From Microcoleus sp. bin48.metabat.b7b8b9.023 (GTDB lineage: Bacteria > Cyanobacteriota > Cyanobacteriia > Cyanobacteriales > Microcoleaceae), in assembly GCF_013299185.1 (NCBI RefSeq), contig NZ_JAAFKG010000032.1, positions 1 through 64,000 on the forward strand: 64,000 nt of DNA. Reading direction: 5' to 3'. Both the position numbers and the translations under genes were made by a program. Below the pieces are notes generated by a model that ran no database searches, was not told where the DNA came from, and worked only from the letters and a program-made list of their open reading frames with translations. This document shows, piece by piece, positions 17,373-25,901 of the stretch (the stretch's first letter is position 1; every line of letters begins with the position of its first letter).

Positions 17373-18308
17373 ATGAACTTCATCAATCCCAAAACAGATT
17401 TTGGCTTCAAAAAAATCTTTGCATCGCCCCAGCACAAAGAAGTTTTGATTAGCTTCCTGAATGCCATGCTCTACAACGCAGAGCCGACAATTCAAGACTT
17501 AGAAATCATCGACCCCTACGCCGCACCAGCAATTACTGGTTTAAAAGACACTTACCTGGATGTCAAAGCAAAAATTACAGGAAACACAACTGTAATTATC
17601 GAAATGCAGGTAATTAATGTAGAAGCTTTTACCAAGCGCGTCATCTATAATGCAGCCAAAACCTACGCAACTCAACTTAAACCAAGAGAAGGCTACTCAA
17701 AATTAAATCCCTTAATTGCCTTAACAATTACCGATTTTGTTTTGTTTGAAAACACCGACAAATTTCTCACCCATTTTGTCTTTAAAGAAGTCGAAGAAAA
17801 CATCGAATATTACAGAGAAATAGAGTTATTTTTTCTGGAGCTACCTAAATTCAATAAAAGATTAGAAGAAGTTGAAGGCTTGATTCAAAGTTGGACTTAT
17901 TTTATCAAAAATGCTCCCGAACTTGAGGAAATACCGGAAAAATTTGCATCAGTACCCGAAATGCAAACAGCTTTTAATATCGCCAACAGGTCAAGTTTAA
18001 ACCTTGAGGAATTACAAGCATTAGAAAAACGGGAAATGTTTTTTGAAGACCAACGCGGTGCTGTTATCAAAGGGATGCAAGAAGGTCGCCAAGAAGGCCG
18101 CCAAGAAGGCCGTCAAGAAGGTCTAATTGAGGGAGAAATAGCATTAATTATGCGTCAAATCGCGCGGCGTACTGGTGAAATACCAGCAACAATCCAAACT
18201 CGCATCCAGCAGTTATCTTCCCAACAATTAGATGATTTAGGAGAAATTTTGCTAGATTTTACCAGTCAACAGGATTTGATAACTTGGTTGGAATCGATGT
18301 CAGCATAA
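17373..18308 (+). CDS. Rpn-family nuclease, copy 3 with alternative C-terminus
   Basis: 311 aa. Residues 1 to about 240 are identical to copies 1 and 2. It then has three extra EGRQ-type steps (QEGRQEGRQEGRQEG) and a distinct tail (LIEGEIALIMRQIARRTGEIPATIQTRIQQLSSQQLDDL). The tail is homologous to, but clearly diverged from, the tail of the other copies. The sharp switch at the QEG repeat suggests recombination at that microsatellite, giving a shared nuclease core with an exchangeable tail. Confidence 0.87.
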   Translation: MNFINPKTDFGFKKIFASPQHKEVLISFLNAMLYNAEPTIQDLEIIDPYAAPAITGLKDTYLDVKAKITGNTTVIIEMQVINVEAFTKRVIYNAAKTYATQLKPREGYSKLNPLIALTITDFVLFENTDKFLTHFVFKEVEENIEYYREIELFFLELPKFNKRLEEVEGLIQSWTYFIKNAPELEEIPEKFASVPEMQTAFNIANRSSLNLEELQALEKREMFFEDQRGAVIKGMQEGRQEGRQEGRQEGLIEGEIALIMRQIARRTGEIPATIQTRIQQLSSQQLDDLGEILLDFTSQQDLITWLESMSA

Positions 18309-18415
18309 AAGTATGACCCACCCTACAAGTCTAGAGCAGGGTGGGGCTCCATCTATAATCTACAAGTTTGTTGAATATCTGGTAGCGATGCACCCTACCA
18401 ATTATCACCACATAG

Positions 18416-19189
18416 CTAATCTAACAAGTCTGGTTCTCGGCGCACAATCATGTCATAAAGTGGTTGAAAGCTAAACCATCCCATGCGGTGAGAGCCTACT
18501 TGCTGCTGTGTCAAACGAGCACATTCTGGCTTGATGAGAATGGGTTTTCCGGCTGCTTCGGCCATTAACTGCGCCTGACAAGAACGTTCCATTGCAATAA
18601 ACCACCAAGCTGCTTCATCTACTGTTTCACCTACTGTTAACAGTCCGTGATTTTGTAAAATAATTGCTTTTTTATCTCCTAAAGTTTTGGCGATGCGTTT
18701 AGCTTCTTCGATTTCCAAAACAACTCCGGTGTAATCGTCAAATAAAGCGTGATCCTCATAAAAAGAACAAGCATCTTGCGTTAGCGGGTCGAGTAACTGG
18801 CCCAAACTCGACCAACTTTTGCCGTAGGGAGAATGGGCGTGGGCTGCTGCGATAACGTCGGGCCGGGCTGCGTGAACTTGCGAATGAATGGCAAATGCTG
18901 CTTCGTTTACGGATTTATTTCCTTCAACAACTTCGCCTTTGTGGTTGACTAAAATTAGGTCGCTGACTCCAATTAAACTAAAGTGCATTCCAAAGGAATT
19001 GACCCAGAAATGATCGAGGTGTTCGGGGTCGCGGACGGTGATGTGTCCGGCAATTCCTTCGCTAAATCCGAAACGACCAAATAATCTGAGTGCGGCGGCT
19101 AAACGCTGTTTGCGGTGGCGGCGTTCTTCTTCAATTGAGTTGAATGTCGGCGGTTGAAAAGTGACTTTTGGAACTTTTACTGCAATCAT
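18416..19189 (-). CDS. Class II aldolase/adducin family protein
   Basis: About 257 aa from ATG 19189 (an upstream in-frame ATG lies inside a GGGCATT heptamer repeat and is unlikely). The zinc-binding motif HAHSPYGKSWSSLG and a later NHGLLTVGETVDEAAW are characteristic of class II aldolases such as fuculose-phosphate aldolase. GHITVRDPEHLDHFWVNSFG is the substrate-loop region. The substrate is unknown. It lies directly downstream of a VOC-domain gene in the same direction, so the two may form an operon. Confidence 0.88.
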   Translation of the reverse strand: MIAVKVPKVTFQPPTFNSIEEERRHRKQRLAAALRLFGRFGFSEGIAGHITVRDPEHLDHFWVNSFGMHFSLIGVSDLILVNHKGEVVEGNKSVNEAAFAIHSQVHAARPDVIAAAHAHSPYGKSWSSLGQLLDPLTQDACSFYEDHALFDDYTGVVLEIEEAKRIAKTLGDKKAIILQNHGLLTVGETVDEAAWWFIAMERSCQAQLMAEAAGKPILIKPECARLTQQQVGSHRMGWFSFQPLYDMIVRREPDLLD

Positions 19190-19195
19190 ATGTTT

Positions 19196-19238
19196 GGGAA
19201 TTGGGAATTGGGCATTGGGCATTGGGCATTGGGCATTG
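19196..19238. repeat. Heptanucleotide tandem repeat (GGGAATT / GGGCATT)
   Basis: About six 7-bp units, first TGGGAAT then TGGGCAT type, separate the class II aldolase and VOC genes. The same repeat occurs in a longer run at 60070-60203. This is the short tandemly repeated repetitive (STRR) class known in cyanobacteria. Confidence 0.8.
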
Positions 19239-19249
19239 GTTGTTATTTG

Positions 19250-19969
19250 TTATTTGAGCCGCGTTTCCTCAGACTTTTGACTGACATCGGTTACATCCGC
19301 CGAGCGAATCCGTTGCCGAACTTGTTCGCTCAGGCGCAAACCTGCTATATTTTTGCAGTCGAAAGTGGCGTTATTGCCGGGGCGCCGTTCGATTAATTCG
19401 ATAATTTGTCCGGCGGGGTTTTGCAGAAACCACTGGGTTAATGAGCCAGCATCTAAAGGACGATCGGATAGCGGTTTAAAGTTTTTATTTTGCCATATTG
19501 TAGCAGCATTCTGTACGTTTTCAACTCGGAGCGCGACGTGGTGAACTGCTTTTAATCCCCTTGTTTGCTGGAAGCGATGCGTTTGGTCGCCTGCTGCGTG
19601 GGGCGCATCTAACACTACTAAGCCACCGGCTGGCATTAATAATGTCATTAAATGCAGCCATAAATCGGAGGGAATGTTAATGTTGTCCGAACAAAAGTTG
19701 ATTGGGAATAAGTCGGGGCCTTCAACTGTTTTGGCGCCGAAGGGGCGAAAAGATTCGGCGTAGTTTTCGAGTTGAGTGCGACTGGGAAATGTGATGACAA
19801 AGTGGTCGATCGCAACTTGTTCGTCGTACAGGTGTGTTTCAAACGTCCAGGTTGTTAAAAATTCGGGAGTGATAAATTTGGGGTTGAATTCCAGTAAGCC
19901 GTTGTTTTCGAGGAAAGGTGAGTCAAGGTGGCGATCGAACTTTAGGGTTTGTAGATTCAAGTTTTTCAT
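19250..19969 (-). CDS. VOC-superfamily (glyoxalase/dioxygenase-fold) protein
   Basis: About 239 aa. I take ATG 19969 as start; the longer form begins with GTG three codons earlier. Two beta-alpha-beta-beta-beta modules are suggested, one around IDHFVITFPSRTQLENYAESFRPFG and one around VHHVALRVENVQNAATIWQNKNF. The end, FLQNPAGQIIELIERRPG, contains the usual metal-ligand Glu. The fold covers glyoxalases and extradiol dioxygenases, so the reaction cannot be named. It neighbours a class II aldolase in the same orientation. Confidence 0.78.
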   Translation of the reverse strand: MKNLNLQTLKFDRHLDSPFLENNGLLEFNPKFITPEFLTTWTFETHLYDEQVAIDHFVITFPSRTQLENYAESFRPFGAKTVEGPDLFPINFCSDNINIPSDLWLHLMTLLMPAGGLVVLDAPHAAGDQTHRFQQTRGLKAVHHVALRVENVQNAATIWQNKNFKPLSDRPLDAGSLTQWFLQNPAGQIIELIERRPGNNATFDCKNIAGLRLSEQVRQRIRSADVTDVSQKSEETRLK

Positions 19970-20134
19970 GTCTCTCACCCGATGTTAAGTACGCAAAACT
20001 GCGAATTTTGTCTGCATTCTGAAGTTGACTCACAGTTGGTGCGCCTTAATTCAAAAATAACACAAAATTTAATACTGGCAAGCCGATCGCAAGTCCGAAA
20101 CCTCGATCGACCAATCTCAAAGCCTAAAATAGTA

Positions 20135-21412
20135 TCATTTGCCGATCGCCATTCCGGCCAACCACGCCGTAGTCCACGCACTTTGGAAGTTGAAACCGCC
20201 CGTCACGCCGTCGATATCCAAGATTTCGCCAGCAAAGAAAAGTCCGGGACAGCGGCGACTTTCCATTGTCTTGAAATCCACTTCCTTGAGGTTGACACCG
20301 CCGCAGGTGACGAATTCTTCCTTAAATGCGCCTTTTCCTGCGATTTGATATTCGCCTTGGACGAGTTCGAGGAGGAGTTTATCGATCGCCTTATTGGATA
20401 AGTCAGCCCAGCGTTTTTGTTCGTCAATGCCGATCGAACTTGTCAAACGTTCCCAGAGGCGGCGCGGCATCGGAAAGGGACAGCTAGAGACGATTAATCG
20501 GTGCGACAACTGCGATTTTACCCCTAGCAGTTGTTGTCGCAAAACCTCCGCATTGTACTGGGGAAGCCAATTAATCAGCACAGATGTTCGATAATGGCGA
20601 TCGTGCAAAAATCTCGCACCCCAAGCCGAAAGTTTGAGTACAGCAGGCCCGCTGACACCCCAGTGAGTGATTAACAAAGGCCCGCTTTGTTCTAATTTTG
20701 CTCCCGGCAATTTCACCTTAGCATTCGGAACCGAAACCCCGGCTAAATCTTTGATTCTGCCATCAGCAATATTAAAAGTAAATAGAGAAGGGACTGGCAC
20801 TTCTACAGTATTACCTAACTCTTTTGCCCATTTGAAACCCGACGGATTGCTGCCTGTAGCTAGCAAAATGCGATCGCACTTCAACTCTTCCCCCGATTTC
20901 AACTCTATTTCAAACCCAGTTTCATCCGTAGGGGCGGTGCCCCCGTGCCCGCCCGAACCGTTTTCGCCCTCTGCTGCGGTATTCCCGGTTAATTTCTTTA
21001 CTGAAACGACTGCATCGCCCGTGCGAATTCTCACGCCTGCATCCTCAGCAGCGCGGATCAAACAGTTAACAATTGTCTCCGAATCGTCTGTAATCGGAAA
21101 CATTCGCCCGTCTGCTTCTGTTTTCAATTTAACGCCGTGACTGGCGAACCAATCAACAGTATCGCGGGGTTGAAATCTAGTAAAAGCACCGCGCAGAGCT
21201 TTTCCACCTCTGGGGTAATTCTGCACTAAAACACCGGGGTCAAAACAAGCATGAGTAACATTGCAGCGTCCGCCGCCTGAAATGCGAACTTTTGCTAGAA
21301 GTTGGCGGCCTGCTTCTAATAAAGTGACGCGGGCTTGCGGGTAGGTTTTGGCACAGGTAATTGCACTAAAAAAACCCGCTGCACCCCCGCCTATGATTGT
21401 AATTTTTAGCAT
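20135..21412 (-). CDS. HI0933/BaiN-like NAD(P)/FAD-dependent oxidoreductase with repeat-derived insert
   Basis: About 425 aa from ATG 21412. The N-terminal FAD site is ITIIGGGAAGFFSAI. The family signature LLAKVRISGGGRCNVTH follows, and the C-terminus has FVTCGGVNLKEVDFKTMESRRCPGLFFAGEILDIDGVTGGFNFQSAWTTA. The reaction of this widespread flavoprotein family is mostly unknown. Near residues 155-170 (nt 20929-20956) an in-frame stretch encodes GHGGTAPTD. Its DNA is the dispersed repeat GTAGGGGCGGTGCCCCCGTG, also found in intergenic DNA near 47450-47480, so the repeat seems to have entered the gene without breaking the frame. Confidence 0.88.
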   Translation of the reverse strand: MLKITIIGGGAAGFFSAITCAKTYPQARVTLLEAGRQLLAKVRISGGGRCNVTHACFDPGVLVQNYPRGGKALRGAFTRFQPRDTVDWFASHGVKLKTEADGRMFPITDDSETIVNCLIRAAEDAGVRIRTGDAVVSVKKLTGNTAAEGENGSGGHGGTAPTDETGFEIELKSGEELKCDRILLATGSNPSGFKWAKELGNTVEVPVPSLFTFNIADGRIKDLAGVSVPNAKVKLPGAKLEQSGPLLITHWGVSGPAVLKLSAWGARFLHDRHYRTSVLINWLPQYNAEVLRQQLLGVKSQLSHRLIVSSCPFPMPRRLWERLTSSIGIDEQKRWADLSNKAIDKLLLELVQGEYQIAGKGAFKEEFVTCGGVNLKEVDFKTMESRRCPGLFFAGEILDIDGVTGGFNFQSAWTTAWLAGMAIGK

Positions 21413-21436
21413 TCGATCGGACAAATTTTTTCTCGC

Positions 21437-21598
21437 TTATTCTTCTGGTTCAAAATCGGATTTTGCAGCCCCGCAAGTGGGACAAACCCAATCGTCGGGG
21501 ATATCTTCAAAGGCTGTACCGGGCGGTATGTCTCCGTCGGGGTCGCCTACTTCTGGATCGTAGACGTAATTGCAAACTGTACAAACGTATTTTTGCAT
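21437..21598 (-). CDS. Rubredoxin
   Basis: A 53-aa protein from ATG 21598 to TAA 21437. It has both Cys pairs of a one-iron rubredoxin, [17 protein letters not shown] near the start and [14 protein letters not shown] near the end. Length and spacing are canonical. There is no membrane anchor, unlike the photosystem-associated RubA. Rubredoxins carry single electrons in the cytoplasm. The gene lies just upstream of, and co-directional with, the HI0933-type flavoprotein gene (about 25 bp apart), so co-transcription and electron transfer to that flavoprotein are plausible. Confidence 0.93.
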   Translation of the reverse strand: MQKYVCTVCNYVYDPEVGDPDGDIPPGTAFEDIPDDWVCPTCGAAKSDFEPEE

Positions 21599-21735
21599 TT
21601 GCTTTCTCAATTTTAGATTGTCAGCCTGTTGATTGTACTTGACAGGGCAAGTTTGTGCAATACCAGAAAAATTAAGTTTTTCACAAGTTACTATTCACAA
21701 TTATAAAATAGACCTCTTGCAAAATAATTTTATGC

Positions 21736-21863
21736 TATGGCAATCCTAAATCAGTTGCATAATTTTTGTAGGGCAATCCTCTCGTGAAGATCCCGATCGA
21801 TCGGAGGGCAGGTGCGGGGCACGGCCCTTAGATATCTGCATGAATCATTGAGGAATGGTATAT
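21736..21863. mobile_element. MITE-like element, family A, diverged copy
   Basis: It starts TATGGCAATCCTAAATCAGTTGCAT and ends GCATGAATCATTGAGGAATGGTATA, matching the ends of the copy at 3176-3304. The centre keeps the GGCAGGTGCGGGGCACGGCCC segment. The ends have lost exact complementarity, so this copy is probably old. Confidence 0.55.
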
Positions 21864-21951
21864 AATGAAAGGCTTTACTTGATTGAATTAAAACTCCTAA
21901 CTTAGGCTTTTAAAGTCTGGTAAGTTAAGTAAATAGCTAACTGGCATCACG

Positions 21952-22062
21952 ATATAGCCTTTCTCAAAAAGATGAGGTATAACTGATAGCTCGATAACCG
22001 CTTAGACGTATAGGGCCTTCTTCCCAACAACGTCCGCGAATCTTTCTGAGAATTGCTATATT
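21952..22062. mobile_element. MITE-like element, family C, copy 1
   Basis: Ends ATATAGCCTTTCTCAAAAAGATGA and TCTTTCTGAGAATTGCTATAT are partly complementary. The right half (CAACAACGTCCGCGAATC) recurs in opposite orientation at 30591-30697, and the left half recurs at 63407-63512. No ORF inside. Confidence 0.55.
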
Positions 22063-22232
22063 TATCTCAGGTAAATTATAATCTCTAACATAATTGGTGT
22101 CATGTCAATACAATAATATCTAAACGCTAAGCTTGAGAAAAAGTAAATTTGACTTTTGTTATACTTGAACTGCGCCAAAAGAAAGGCGCAGTTACATAAA
22201 CTCTACCCGATCGCATTTAACAAGGTCAATCA

Positions 22233-22907
22233 ATGCCACTAGCACCTTTATTTCCTGTCGTTCATCCCATTCTCAAAACAGCTTTTCCCAGATGTCTGTG
22301 GACGGGAGATATCAACAGCCGAGAAATTGCCCTAACATTTGATGACGGGCCGCACCGGCTGCACACACCTCAATTGCTAAAAGTTTTAGATAAATACGAC
22401 ATCAAAGCAAGTTTTTTCTGGCTGGGTTTTTGCGTGGACAGGCATCCAGAAACGGCTAAAGAAGTGTACGATCGCGGACACTGGATCGGCCTCCACGGCT
22501 ACCAGCACGTATCGTTTGCCAAACTCAAAACTCACGAACTCAAACACAGTTTAGCAGACACGCAAAAAGCAATTAGCAAAGCTTGCGATTTAGACCCAAA
22601 ATTAATCCGCGACGTGCGGCCGCCAAACGGCATTTTTACGCCGCGAACATTAGAGTTATTGCAACAGTGGGAATATCGCCCGGTAATGTGGAGTGTTGTC
22701 CCGGAAGATTGGGTGCGGCCGGGGGTGATGAAAGTTACGAGTCGCGTCGTTCAGCAAACAGAAAATGGTTCAATAATTGTACTGCACGACGGTTATTGCG
22801 GCGGCGAAGATGTGGCGACTTCTGCTGATAAAATTATTCCATTGCTGTTGTATAAAGGTTACAATTTTGTAACAATCGATCGCCTTTGGCAACAAATTTC
22901 TGCCTGA
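22233..22907 (+). CDS. Polysaccharide deacetylase (NodB/CE4 family)
   Basis: 224 aa, no clear signal peptide. The NodB motifs are present in order: ALTFDDGPH (catalytic and metal Asp), HGYQHVSF (two metal His), DVRPPNGIFTPR, VPEDWVRPG and IIVLHDGYCGG. CE4 enzymes remove N-acetyl groups from peptidoglycan, chitin-like or exopolysaccharide chains using Zn2+ or similar. The substrate is not evident from its neighbours. Confidence 0.9.
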   Translation: MPLAPLFPVVHPILKTAFPRCLWTGDINSREIALTFDDGPHRLHTPQLLKVLDKYDIKASFFWLGFCVDRHPETAKEVYDRGHWIGLHGYQHVSFAKLKTHELKHSLADTQKAISKACDLDPKLIRDVRPPNGIFTPRTLELLQQWEYRPVMWSVVPEDWVRPGVMKVTSRVVQQTENGSIIVLHDGYCGGEDVATSADKIIPLLLYKGYNFVTIDRLWQQISA

Positions 22908-23044
22908 TGGCGTCAGTACGATCGCTCCTGGGAACCAAAAAACCGGGTTTTTAAACCGAGATTCAGGGTTTTTAGCCCGCGATTGCGCGATCGCAAAACC
23001 CGGTTTTGACGCACCCCTCTGCAAGTCCTAATTCTCATAAATTC

Positions 23045-24031
23045 ATGAAAAAAATACTGTTTGTAGCATCTTTGGGTTTGGCGGTGTGCGGATGGGCGAT
23101 CGAGCTTTCTCCTGCTTCCAGCCAAACAGAAACTAGAATTGTCGTACAGCAGCCAGCCGGTGACGTATCCGTGCCTGCTGTCAACTCAAAACCCTTTCAA
23201 ACCGAACTGCTAAGCCCGGGAGTAGAACCCCGACAGCAACTGCGTTTAAAACCAAATTTAGGTATCAAAAGAACGACTACCATGACTGTGAAAACAGAGA
23301 TGGGAGTATCCGTGGGAGAGAAGTCTATCAATCCGACTAAAGTTCCGACTATGGTCTTAACTATAGAGACACAAGCCACTAAAATTGATGGCAATGGAGA
23401 TATTCATTACGAGTTTTCCTACGCTAACGCAGATATTGGTGGCGATACTTCAGGTTTGCCAACTGCCGCCGTGGATAGTATGCGATCCGCAGTCAAGAAG
23501 TTAGTTGGACTGAAAGGTAATTTCATCATGGATAGTCGGGGTTCTAATAAAGGAGGTAGCTTTACTTTACCGAAAGATGCTGATAATAGCGTCAAACAAA
23601 TAGTTGAAAATATGTCTAAATCCTTACAGCAGCTTGCCTCGCCGCTACCGGCAGAAGCAGTTGGCAAAGGTGCAAAATGGCGTATTTCTTTTCCATCTAA
23701 TACTGGTGGCATGAATGTAAATCAAACTGCTATCTATGAATTGATGGACTTGCAAGATGGAGTTGCCACTCTCAAAACTAGCGTAGAACAACAAGCAAAT
23801 CCCCAAAATTTGACTTTACCCCAATTACCTGCTGGCTCTACTATGGCGGTAAAATCTTTTATGTCTCAGGGTCAAGGAGAAGTTATAATGCGACTGGATC
23901 AATTAATGCCTGTTCGTTCCGTCGTTTCTATCAATTCTAATGCTGAAATGACTTTTAAAATTGCAGGTAATCCAGAAGAATCAACCATGAAAACAAAATT
24001 GTCGATCGAGATGAATTTGGATTCTAAATAA
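23045..24031 (+). CDS. Secreted protein of unknown function
   Basis: 328 aa from ATG 23045 (MKKILFVASLGLAVCGWAIE gives a clean signal peptide; the longer form from 23006 would bury it). The mature part is beta-rich with repeated polar strands (VEPRQQLRLKPNLGIKRTTTMTVKTEMGVSV; GQGEVIMRLDQLMPVRSVVSINSNAEMTFK). It resembles uncharacterised exported families of the DUF6263 type, an identification made from memory. Function unknown. Confidence 0.6.
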   Translation: MKKILFVASLGLAVCGWAIELSPASSQTETRIVVQQPAGDVSVPAVNSKPFQTELLSPGVEPRQQLRLKPNLGIKRTTTMTVKTEMGVSVGEKSINPTKVPTMVLTIETQATKIDGNGDIHYEFSYANADIGGDTSGLPTAAVDSMRSAVKKLVGLKGNFIMDSRGSNKGGSFTLPKDADNSVKQIVENMSKSLQQLASPLPAEAVGKGAKWRISFPSNTGGMNVNQTAIYELMDLQDGVATLKTSVEQQANPQNLTLPQLPAGSTMAVKSFMSQGQGEVIMRLDQLMPVRSVVSINSNAEMTFKIAGNPEESTMKTKLSIEMNLDSK

Positions 24032-24032
24032 A

Positions 24033-24116
24033 CAGTTGACAGTTGACAGTTGACAGTTGACAGTTGACAGTTGACAGTTGACAATTGCCCACCTAACACC
24101 TAACACCTAACACCTG
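24033..24116. repeat. Two heptanucleotide tandem repeats (CAGTTGA)8 and (CACCTAA)n
   Basis: Eight perfect CAGTTGA units (24033-24088) follow the stop codon of the previous gene by one base. They are followed by a degenerate unit and then about four CACCTAA units (24090-24116). Both are STRR-class heptamers. They may fall in the 3' UTR of the secreted protein gene. Confidence 0.85.
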
Positions 24117-24176
24117 ATATTATGTAAAGCTTCCGAAAGCTTCGATCGCCAATTTGCCACTAGAGGAGTCTGTTCT

Positions 24177-25658
24177 ATGGTTCGATCGCACAAACGTCAA
24201 GCTGTCATCGCTTTAGTAGTAGCCCTGGGCACAATCATCGTAAATTTAGTGTTTCCCGGCTTAAATGTAGCGCCAGCATTGGCAGAAGCCAAGTTTAAAG
24301 ATGTCAAAGACCATTGGGCTCAAGCCTGCATAGAAGAATTAGCCGAGAAAAAAATCATCAGCGGCTATTACGAAGACGGCACTTTTCGCCCGAACCGCCC
24401 AGTCAGCCGGGCTGAATTTGCTGCGATGCTGCGGAGGGCTTTTCCTGATGCCAAAACCGTCCGGAATCCGATCGACTTTGCAGATATTCCCACGAATTAC
24501 TGGGGTTATAAAGCAATTCGAGAAGTTTATCAAACAGGTTTTATGTCCGGTTCCAGCGGCAGTATTTTTAACGCGACTTTGAACATTCCCCGCTGGCAGG
24601 TTTTGGTAGCCTTAAGCAGCGGCTTGAAATATACGCCTGCTGGTTCAGCGCCTGAGATTTTGAATGCGACTTTTGAAGATGCGCGAGACATTCCCGAATT
24701 GGCGAGAAATGCGATCGCCGCCGCCGCCGAAAAACAACTTGTGGTCAATTATCCCGCCGTCAAACAGCTAGAACCGACACGCAATGCTACTCGCGCCGAA
24801 GTAGCAACTTTTCTGTGTCAGGCGATCGCCAAACCCGGCAAAACAGCCTTAGTTCCATCGCAATACATCGCCCAAGTTCCGCCGAATATCGGCCCGCCGA
24901 GAACCACGGAAATCTCGGAGTCTGGGAAAATTAGGGCAGAAGTGTCTTTTGTGAAAGAAGCAGAAAATGCTAAAAATATCCGCATCAAAATCATCCGTAA
25001 CGGTCAAAATTTATTAGAAGAACCAGTGCTGATTCCCACTCGTTCTCTAGCAGACAATCCCGACAAAAAAGCCAGCGATGAAGTATCCGAAGGGCGTTTG
25101 TTATCCGTGCGAATCCGTGATTTGGACGGCGACAAGGAACCGGAAGTGCTGGCAGATTTAGTCTCACTTAACAGCGGCGTCCGTTGCTGCAATTATTCGT
25201 TTATTTACCGCTACGACTCAGCCGCGAAGAAATACACTCACATCAAGCATTTTTGGGGCAATGTGAGTTACGAAATTGTCGATTTTGGCAAAAATGATCT
25301 CCCGGAGTTCAAGAGTCTGGACGGGCGATTTGCCGAGGCTTTTACCAATTATGCGGACTCTCGCTTACCGCTGCAAATTTGGCATTATCGATCGGGTAAA
25401 ATGGAAGATGTTACGAAGCAGTATCCCGTGGAAGTATACACCAATGGTGCTGAGCTGTGGCTGGAATCTCGGAAGCGCTTAAGCGAAGATGCAGAGGTAA
25501 AAGGCGTGTTGGCGGCCTTCATGGCGAGCAAGTATGTGGCGGGTCAGGAGGCGGAAGGCTGGCGGTTATTGGAGGGAGTTTATCAAGGGCGCGATCGCAC
25601 TCAATTCTTTGGGAAGTTGCGCGAGTTTTTGGTGAACACTGGTTATGCGAGTAAGTAG
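24177..25658 (+). CDS. S-layer homology (SLH) domain protein
   Basis: 493 aa. Residues 1-38 are a signal peptide (IALVVALGTIIVNLVFPG). Two to three SLH domains follow: FKDVKDHWAQACIEELAEKKIISGYYEDGTFRPNRPVSRAEFAAML, FADIPTNYWGYKAIREVYQTGFMSG, and a more diverged FEDARDIPELARNAIAAAAEKQLV. SLH domains bind secondary wall polymers. The C-terminal 260 residues hold a VSIRIRDLDGDKEPEVLADL segment like FG-GAP/VCBS repeats. An outer-layer structural role is likely. GAGGAG precedes the ATG. Confidence 0.87.
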   Translation: MVRSHKRQAVIALVVALGTIIVNLVFPGLNVAPALAEAKFKDVKDHWAQACIEELAEKKIISGYYEDGTFRPNRPVSRAEFAAMLRRAFPDAKTVRNPIDFADIPTNYWGYKAIREVYQTGFMSGSSGSIFNATLNIPRWQVLVALSSGLKYTPAGSAPEILNATFEDARDIPELARNAIAAAAEKQLVVNYPAVKQLEPTRNATRAEVATFLCQAIAKPGKTALVPSQYIAQVPPNIGPPRTTEISESGKIRAEVSFVKEAENAKNIRIKIIRNGQNLLEEPVLIPTRSLADNPDKKASDEVSEGRLLSVRIRDLDGDKEPEVLADLVSLNSGVRCCNYSFIYRYDSAAKKYTHIKHFWGNVSYEIVDFGKNDLPEFKSLDGRFAEAFTNYADSRLPLQIWHYRSGKMEDVTKQYPVEVYTNGAELWLESRKRLSEDAEVKGVLAAFMASKYVAGQEAEGWRLLEGVYQGRDRTQFFGKLREFLVNTGYASK

Positions 25659-25788
25659 GTTTGGATTTTTTTAACCGCAGATGAACGCGGACAAGCGCGG
25701 ATAAGATGTAGGGTGCGCTAGGCGCACCTTAACTGGTTAATTATCTCAATCATGGATGCAAATGACACTCTCATGGTGGCTAATTTTT

Positions 25789-25857
25789 AGGTACGTAGTT
25801 GCGCTTCAGCGCTCTTATATATATAATACAAGAGCGCTGAAGCGCAACTACGTACCT
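25789..25857. repeat. Perfect 28-bp-stem palindrome, AGGTACGTAG family
   Basis: Positions 25789-25816 are exactly complementary to 25830-25857, with a 13-bp AT-rich loop. The stem begins AGGTACGTAGTTGCGCTT. The sequence is related to the three units at 10196-10492. RNA from either strand would form a long hairpin between the SLH gene and the convergent sulfotransferase gene, so it may also terminate transcription. Confidence 0.85.
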
Positions 25858-25901
25858 TATATTTAATATGACAGTTGCATCTAGGACTTTATTTATTTTG
25901 C

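Larger units (their letters stand above)
15417..18096 (+). repeat. Tandem triplication with a 962-bp period
   Basis: Three head-to-tail units start at ATTTACCAATTAC (15417 in copy 1) with gene starts at 15449, 16411 and 17373, exactly 962 bp apart. As far as I can read them the units are identical until about 18096, where the third copy switches to a different 3' end. The lack of drift implies recent amplification or ongoing gene conversion. An assembly artefact is unlikely, because copy 3 gives a unique junction, but should be excluded. Confidence 0.9.
21599..22232. other. Repeat-rich intergenic region
   Basis: A 634-bp gap before the polysaccharide deacetylase gene. It contains a degenerate MITE A copy (21736-21863) and a MITE C copy (21952-22062). 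The rest is AT-rich, with no gene seen. AAGGTCAATCA precedes the start at 22233. Confidence 0.5.
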
